This document shows positions 57,652 to 64,000 of a stretch of DNA of 64,000 bases, one piece after another (the first letter of the stretch is position 1; every line of letters begins with the position of its first letter). The notes under the pieces were generated by a model. That model was not told the origin of the DNA, did not search any database, and was given only the letters and a program-made list of their open reading frames with translations. Origin of the DNA: Parapristionchus giblindavisi (lineage: Eukaryota > Nematoda > Chromadorea > Rhabditida > Diplogasteridae); assembly GCA_943737045.1 (NCBI GenBank), contig CALSFV010000475.1:1-64000 (forward strand), given 5' to 3'. The translations under genes and the position numbers were made by a program.

Positions 57652-60600
57652 ATGGTTATTCTATCAAAGCCTCTTCAAAGATGGCAATTAACTCCAGCTC
57701 TATTAGGATTATCAGGATTCATAGCTATACTAAGGTTATACAAAACCAGATCTACAAAGTAAGTACATATTTTATCACTATTCAATTCTTTCAATATTGT
57801 TATTAATTGATTTTCGAAATGGTATATCGATTTTTAATTTTTGATCTTCAAAATTTGAGATCTGGAATATCTCGAGGAACTCCAATAGTAACAAAGAAAG
57901 GTGTGAAGACCAAACTTGATCTTACTTTTCTCAATAAACTATTGACTATAATAAGAATTCTCGTGCCTAGAATACTATGTAAAGAGGTATCATTCTGACT
58001 ATACTACAATATACTCCATATACTAAGATTATACGAACTACAAAATATCATTGAGAACAAGTCAAATGTTTCTGAATTTTGTCTACTCTTTCTTTTAGTG
58101 AAATATATTTATGAAAATTATTCTTACAATTCCTGATCTATTTCTTGCTGGTTTTTGATTGATAAGAAGGACGAATCTATAATATGATTCGATGTTGAAT
58201 AATGTAGTGTATTTGTATGACAAAGTGTGATTTGTCCATGAGGGCAATAGAAGAATGATAACAAATGACGATATCTCTAGTCTATCATACAATCAATCAT
58301 TAAAGTAATGAAAGTAATAAGGAAAGAATAATTAAACTTAATCAATAATTAGTAAAAAAAATATTATTTGAGAGTTTGTATATGTTCATCATTGCTATCT
58401 CTCTTCTATGTAGAACATATGCTGATGTATGGATGATTACTACTTCAACAAGAATTGAAGCGTAAGTTCAAAAGATCAAAAATCAAATATAAACTAATCA
58501 ATAAATATAGTTCAATTATTGATCGTGATCGTGATGGTTTTCGTTCTGGAGTTCTTGGATATATTCTATGTACTCCAGCTATATCTCTTGTCAATGCTAT
58601 GCTTAAGGTGCAAATTGATCTTTGATCTTTGATCTTTTATATACATATTATATTTGTAGTTTTCATTGGCTGAATTGAAAGTTCTCTTCCGTGATAGACT
58701 TACTAGAAATCTATATTCAAAGTATTTCAAGTGAGTTTTTTCTTCTCTAGGGTTTGAAATATTGTGAGAGATCTATCATTTCATTTTTTTTGTTTATCAG
58801 TGATATTAGTGATATTGAAAATGAGGAATCATTTGTTATCTGTAACGTTCAAAGATACAATTATCAATTAGAAAATGAAATTTTTCGATTTAAATGAATA
58901 GACAGAACAATTTCATTTACATTTTATTATTTTGTATTATTTAAAGGAACATGACATTCTACAAACTAGCCAATATGGATAATAGAATATCCAATGCTGA
59001 TCAACTTCTTACTCAAGATGTTGATAAGTTTTGTGATGCGTTCGTTGAATTATATGCTAATGTCACTAAGGTAAGGACTTTACCCCATACTTAATATGAT
59101 AAGAGAATCTGATTTAGCCATTAGTTGATCTAGCCTTGTATATATTCCGTTTGGGATCAGCTCTTGGATTCAAATCTCCATCAGGACTTGTTCTATATCT
59201 TATACTATCTGGAATAGCTCTGACTTATATGAGAGCTCCTGTAAGATATTCATTCATATCAATCAATATTATCTATTTATATTGAGATGGGTCGTTTAAC
59301 AGCAAAAGAACAACAATTAGAAGGTGAATATCGATATGTTAATTCTCGTTTGATTGCTAATTCTGAAGAAGTTGCTTTCTATAAGGTACTACTCTATTTT
59401 ATCCCTTTTTATAAATTAATTGATTGATAAGATTATATTATAGGGTGAAGATAAGGAACGTCTCACTTCTCTTTCATCATTCGAATCACTTATTCAACAT
59501 TTACGAACAACTATCAAATTCAGGTATATCAATATTCATTAGTACTCTTGTAATATTGATTGATTATAGATTCTCAGTAGGATTCATAGATAATATCGTA
59601 GCCAAATATCTAGCTACTGTAGTTGGATGGTATACTGTATCTCGTCCATTCTTCTCCAAAAATCCATCAAATTCTACTAGAAGTAAGAGTGAACTTATGC
59701 AGGTACAGTAATACTCCATTACTGTAGATATCGATATGATTGATTATTGTAGGACTATTACAATAGTGGAAGAATGATGTTCAAGATGGCTGAAGCACTT
59801 GGAAGGTACGGTAGATGATAATATTGATTGATTGATTATTATGATATTATAGATTAGCATTAGCTGGAAGAGAGGCGACTAGACTTGCTGGATATACCCT
59901 TCGTGTTGATTCATTTATAAAAGTATTAGATGATGTTAATAAAGGTTTACCATTTAAATTCTTATTTTTATTTAAAAAAAATTTAAGTGCAATAATAATA
60001 ATCGGTAGATATTATGCAATTCGAAAAGTATGTATTAGAAAAAAAATGTAACTATATTAATACTGCAGGAAAGTATCAACGATCGATTGTATCAGAAACT
60101 CAAGAGAATAGAAGTTTAGCTGAAAGTTTAATGAATCAAAGAGGTTATTCAATTCTTTAATCCTATCTTTTGATATAGTCTTATTATATAGGAACATTTA
60201 TTGCAAATGATGATTTGATTAAATTCGAAGGAGTTCCTCTTCTTACTCCTAATGGAGATGTTCTTATTCGTTCACTTGACTTTGAGGTTGATTCATTTAC
60301 TTCGAATAATGAATCAATAATATGAATATGTTTAGGTACCAGCTGGTCGTAATGTAGTAGTATGTGGTCCAAATGGATGTGGAAAGTCATCATTATTCCG
60401 TGTATTAGGTGAACTATGGCCTCTATATGGTGGAACTCTTACTAAACCAATGGCTGGAAAACTATTCTATGTTCCACAAAGACCATATATGCCTCTTGGT
60501 ACACTTAGAGATCAAATAATCTATCCTGATTCTGTTTATGAAGCAAGAAAGAAGGTATTGAGTAGATCATTCATGATAATAATCAATCGATAATTGATTG

Positions 60601-61276
60601 ATTATAGGGATTTAGTGATGATAATCTACGTGAACTATTAGGACATGTTCAATTAGAATATATATTAGAAAGAGAAGGGGGATGGGATGCAGTTCATGAT
60701 TGGATTGATGTTCTATCTGGTGGAGAAAAACAACGAATTGCTGTTAGTTATTTATATTTTATTTATTCTTTTTACTATACTACAATTACATTCTTACTTG
60801 GTTATTACATGACCGTCCTTTCTGTTATTTTGGAAAATGCATGTAAATAAAATAGATGAATTAGGAAGTTGAATATAGTTATATGATTGATATAATTGAT
60901 AATATAGATGGGTCGTCTATTCTATCATCGTCCACGATATGCAATCCTTGATGAATGTACATCAGCTGTATCAGTTGATGTGGAAGGGACAATGTATTCA
61001 TTATGTAGAAAACTAAATATTACTCTATTCACCGTATCACACAGGTTATTATTTATTTCATTTCATTTATTTCTAAAAAAAACCAATGGCGTTCTTTGAA
61101 TCTCTTTTTTTTAAATGTAAAATATTTGTTATGAATAGACCGATCACTTTATAATTCATTTGATATTTTATAGAAAGTCATTATGGGCTCATCATGAATA
61201 TTCATTATTCATGGATGGAAGAGGAAATTATGAATTCTCTCCTATTGATTCATCTACTCAAGCATTTGGATCTTAA
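57652..61276 (+). CDS. Peroxisomal ABC half-transporter, ABCD3/PMP70 type
   Basis: 652 aa, the usual PMP70 length. Layout: short N-terminus, membrane domain (~55-330), one nucleotide-binding domain (~430-640). Landmarks: CRTYADVWM, the EAA-like NSEEVAFY at ~271, Walker [10 protein letters not shown] (466-474), [19 protein letters not shown], signature LSGGEKQR (564-571), Walker [13 protein letters not shown] with D588/E589, and H-loop TVSHR. It would dimerise and move long-chain or branched acyl-CoAs into peroxisomes. It corresponds to C. elegans pmp-1/pmp-2. Exons: 57652-57758, 57860-57986, 58373-58461, 58511-58607, 58660-58730, 58947-59070, 59118-59240, 59287-59385, 59444-59523, 59570-59702, 59753-59805, 59853-59944, 60069-60143, 60192-60286, 60336-60554, 60608-60742, 60908-61044, 61174-61276. 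The exon at 58373 was set by the acceptor TTTGAG, which restores FIIAISLLC. Confidence 0.92.
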
Positions 61277-61492
61277 TCAATCTATATATTTATTCTTTAT
61301 TTTTATTCATTTTCACATTTCTCGATCTGATCAAAAATCAATGGAATCTAGTCGGAAATAGAACAAAGGTAGATCATATTATGTTATCTTCATATATTTA
61401 TCCATTGTACTATTGACATATATATACAAAATAATCAATAAAAATATAAAATGAAAGGGTGAATTGTTCCTAGATGAAAGAATAGAAGATAT

Positions 61493-61997
61493 TTATTGAG
61501 TTTTGAATATTTCATTCGATGTACAAACATGAACATATTGTTGTTCAACACTATGACTTCCTCTATCATTTGTAGCTGTTACTTTATATACTCCTTGATC
61601 TGCTTGAGATGGATTCTGAACACAACCAAAATCATAAATTACAATTCTTACATGTACTATCATATTATTTTATCAGATTTTTTTGTTTAAAATGTTTCAC
61701 ACGAAATAATTATAAAAAATAAAATATAACTAAATGATGGATATATTAATGATACCTTCAGAATCATGGTTACTGTCCATTTCCCTACTGTCTTCTTTAT
61801 CTTACAAATATGTCTATCATCATTGATTTCTTTATCTTTGAAGAACCTAAATATTATTGATTGATGAAGTAAATGATTAGATATAGATACCATTTAATAG
61901 TAGGTTCAGGATTAGCATTACATAGACATTCAAATAGTACAGAACCATCTGGTTTAGTGAGGAGTGATGGAGCTTTATCGAAGAATGGAGCTAACAT
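61493..61997 (-). CDS. Single I-set immunoglobulin-domain protein
   Basis: Three exons (61891-61997, 61756-61846, 61493-61615) give 106 aa forming one I-set Ig domain. Landmarks are the first-strand Cys (FECLCNANPEP), core Trp (TIKWFFKDKEI), and F-strand DQGVYKVTATNDRGS. The usual second Cys is replaced by Val (YKV), as in many intracellular titin/twitchin-type domains. There is no signal peptide, so an intracellular muscle-type protein is more likely than a secreted zig or oig protein. The ATG follows AATTATAG, an acceptor-like site. It could therefore be a trans-spliced start, or this could be the last part of a larger gene whose upstream exons I do not see in the next 1.5 kb. Confidence 0.75.
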
Positions 61998-63580
61998 CTA
62001 TAATTATTCAATGAATTTATTGATTGAATGAGAAGTATGAAAGAGTTCAAAGGAAAAGAATGATGTTGTCTGGCACAAGAATATCTGTTTCTCCCTTTGC
62101 TTCTCCATCTTATTCTCTCATTCAGATATATCTATCTCTTCTCTTCTCTTTCTCATCTTCTTCATTTCGCCCACGTAGATAGAACAAAACAACAACTGAG
62201 AGAGTCTAGAAATAGAGAAGAAGATTAATAAGAAGAAGATCAATTGATAAATCCTGATCATATATGAATTTTGTGTTTCAAAATGGATTAGCTTATTTCA
62301 CAAAAAATAGAAGTATCATAATACACTAACGTCATCTAATAATTAATATCAACATTTGCATTTTTCTATTAAACGTCTCATACTAAGTCTAGTAGGTGAA
62401 TAGGATCTATACGTTTACCTTTACCATGTTATTTATATATGAATTTTATTTTTGAATATGATGGAGAAAAGAGAGATATACTTCAGAAACTTAACAACCG
62501 ATAAAAACTCTGCGATCATATCGATACAATTTAAATATAGATGGCATAAAAATTTTCGTGAACAACTGGTTGAAAATGAGAAAAGAAGTGCGATAACAAA
62601 AAAAACAAAAAAATCGAAATTTGCGTATAAAATTATGTTACTATTAACAGGACGTAGCACAGAAGAGTTAATCGGAAACTTTCTGGCAATTTCTGAGAGA
62701 TCAATTGATTACGCCTTCTGTTACAGTCAGGAAGAGTTCAGAGGGAGGAGCCTCTATTGCGGTGGAGCGGCCGCAAATCCAATTTATATCGTATTGGATC
62801 TCTGAGTGAGCAGGGAGGGAGAGATCAAAGATCAAGTCGACAGGGAAGATGGGATGGAGATTACAAATTCGGAACAGCAATGCTAATTTGTTCGGAAGAT
62901 CAGGGAACTCAATTAGGTGACGTTTAATACAAGGGATAGACAATTTCAGGTCATAAATTGTGTGCAATTAATTCAAAAATCGGGATGTTCTGTGCGAGAA
63001 GGATTTTTTTAGGTTTGCTCACAGTTTATAGATGGAGGAAGGACGAAGTCGAAACGACCACTCTCCATACAGATAGACAGAATAATGGATATTAATGAGT
63101 GTTCGAATTTATGTAAATGAATTTATGTAAAAATAGTTATCATTTAAAATATTCTAATTTTGTTTTTATCAGTAGTAGATGTGTATCCAATGGTATTCGT
63201 TCTCATATAGATTCGATTTCTCTTAGATAAAAGAGTGAAGTAAGCCATCAAATAGTCTCAAGAGTATTCACTAAATGTCCATTGTCCAGTTACAATTCAC
63301 TCTTTTAACTACCAACTTCTAACTTCAACTACTATATCTACATCTATCGATAATGTAAGTATATCATTGTACTTCTACTTATCTATTCATCTCATCTCAT
63401 CTTATCCTTCCCCTTCTTCTTCTTCTTCTTCTTCTTCTTCTTCCATATCATTCCGTTCTCATGGGATTCATTTCTCGCCTCACAAAACATTGACTTATTC
63501 TTATTCTTCATCTCCTTCTTCTTCTCTTCTCTTCCATTCTATTCTTTATCATCTTCAATAGGTTAACAAAGAAGATTCTA
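61998..63580. other. Intergenic Ig gene / TWK channel
   Basis: Divergent spacer. The frames at 62452-62805 (+) and 62701-62967 (-) overlap and lack motifs. A GC-richer patch lies at about 62735-62900 with GCGGCCGC. CT-rich TTC repeats occupy 63412-63442. An untranslated or short coding first exon of the channel gene may lie near 63300-63360. Confidence 0.5.
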
Positions 63581-64000
63581 ATGACTCGATTTGTATCTCC
63601 TCATCTTATGTTAGTTATAACATGTATCATATACATACTAATAGGATCATTCATATTTAAATCTCTCGAAGGACAACATTTATTGGTATGTTTTATTCAA
63701 TATATTCATTTGAATCTACGTATGAACTCTAAATTATGTTTATTAAATGATAATTTATATAGGATGCAAAGGAAGAATCAATGAATCAAATAAATAAAAG
63801 TTCAGAAGATTCAATTCAGAAGATATTATATTTAATTGATAAAGCAAAAGAAAATGGAGAATTATATACTGCAGTGAGGACCTAATTGATTAATATTTAA
63901 TTTCATAAATTATTGAATTTTGCAATATGTTTTGTGAAATGTCAAATTCAGGATCGTCTGTCTCTTAGAAATCGAATAATAGAAGAAAGTAAAGAAGAAT
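63581..64000 (+). CDS. Two-pore-domain potassium channel (TWK), 5' part
   Basis: Three exons read through to the window edge: 63581-63685, 63763-63873 and 63952 onward. The first encodes an N-terminal transmembrane helix in the TWK style (PHLMLVITCIIYILIGSFIFKSLEG), where the small-residue/Phe pattern and the closing Glu are typical before the first extracellular cap. The next exons are helical and charged (DAKEES, YLIDKAKENGE), matching the cap helices. The pore GYG is beyond the window. The start Met is tentative: an acceptor-type AATAG lies at 63561 and the frame is open upstream of 63581, so an earlier exon may supply the true start. Confidence 0.65.

Noticed and set aside
62452..62967. 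Overlapping frames of 117 (+) and 88 (-) codons
   Set aside because: They oppose each other, have no motifs and no splice continuation on either side.
1..64000. tRNA or rRNA genes
   Set aside because: I looked for tRNA box B-like GGTTCGA and cloverleaf pairings and found none outside coding exons; a covariance-model scan would be needed to be certain.

Overview
The window looks like nuclear DNA of a nematode. It is AT-rich and gene-dense, on both strands. Genes are broken by many very short introns, typically 40-60 nt, with GT...AG ends. Several start codons sit 0-2 nt after an intron-type AG, which is the pattern of spliced-leader trans-splicing. The proteins include families typical of worms: a C6-domain secreted protein, OST-alpha, XMAP215/ZYG-9, an ACER-1-type CoA transferase next to a PMP70 transporter, and a TWK channel. 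I cannot name the species. All gene models below were spliced by hand from reading frames and GT/AG sites, and each keeps frame from start to stop.

Left part (1-13764). A short Ser-rich gene of unknown function is on the plus strand (1652-2446). Seven-tenths of the rest is minus-strand: three adjacent small secreted proteins (2643-4192, 4410-5666 with a C6 domain, 5920-6823), an organic solute transporter alpha gene (8407-11291), and an F-box protein that may be FBXO47/PROM-1 (11966-13764). A hAT-type MITE with a perfect 8-bp target duplication lies between them.

Middle (15076-46269), all plus strand: zyg-9 (36 exons, 1418 aa), thoc-1, rrp-9, a Rab11-FIP protein (C2 plus Rab-binding domain), and the nucleoporin Nup85. 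Three of these are enlarged by insertions: a 2.0-kb foldback element in a zyg-9 intron that also carries a minisatellite copying the 5' splice site; a 1.65-kb foldback and a 3.6-kb LTR-type element in the Rab11-FIP gene; and a 44-bp minisatellite in rrp-9.

Right part (46643-64000): a mitochondrial acyl-CoA dehydrogenase (ACAD8 type), an acer-1-like CoA transferase with a foldback in one intron, and an ABCD3/PMP70 peroxisomal half-transporter. Then come a one-domain Ig protein on the minus strand and the 5' part of a two-pore potassium channel that runs off the end. The acer-1/pmp neighbourhood matches C. elegans cosmid C44B7. Together the genes are ordinary housekeeping functions (microtubule growth, mRNP export, rRNA processing, nuclear pore, recycling endosome, valine and acyl-CoA metabolism). 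The unusual material is in the introns: four large foldbacks, MITEs with clear target duplications, sense-oriented TTGAT repeats, and introns that resemble each other.
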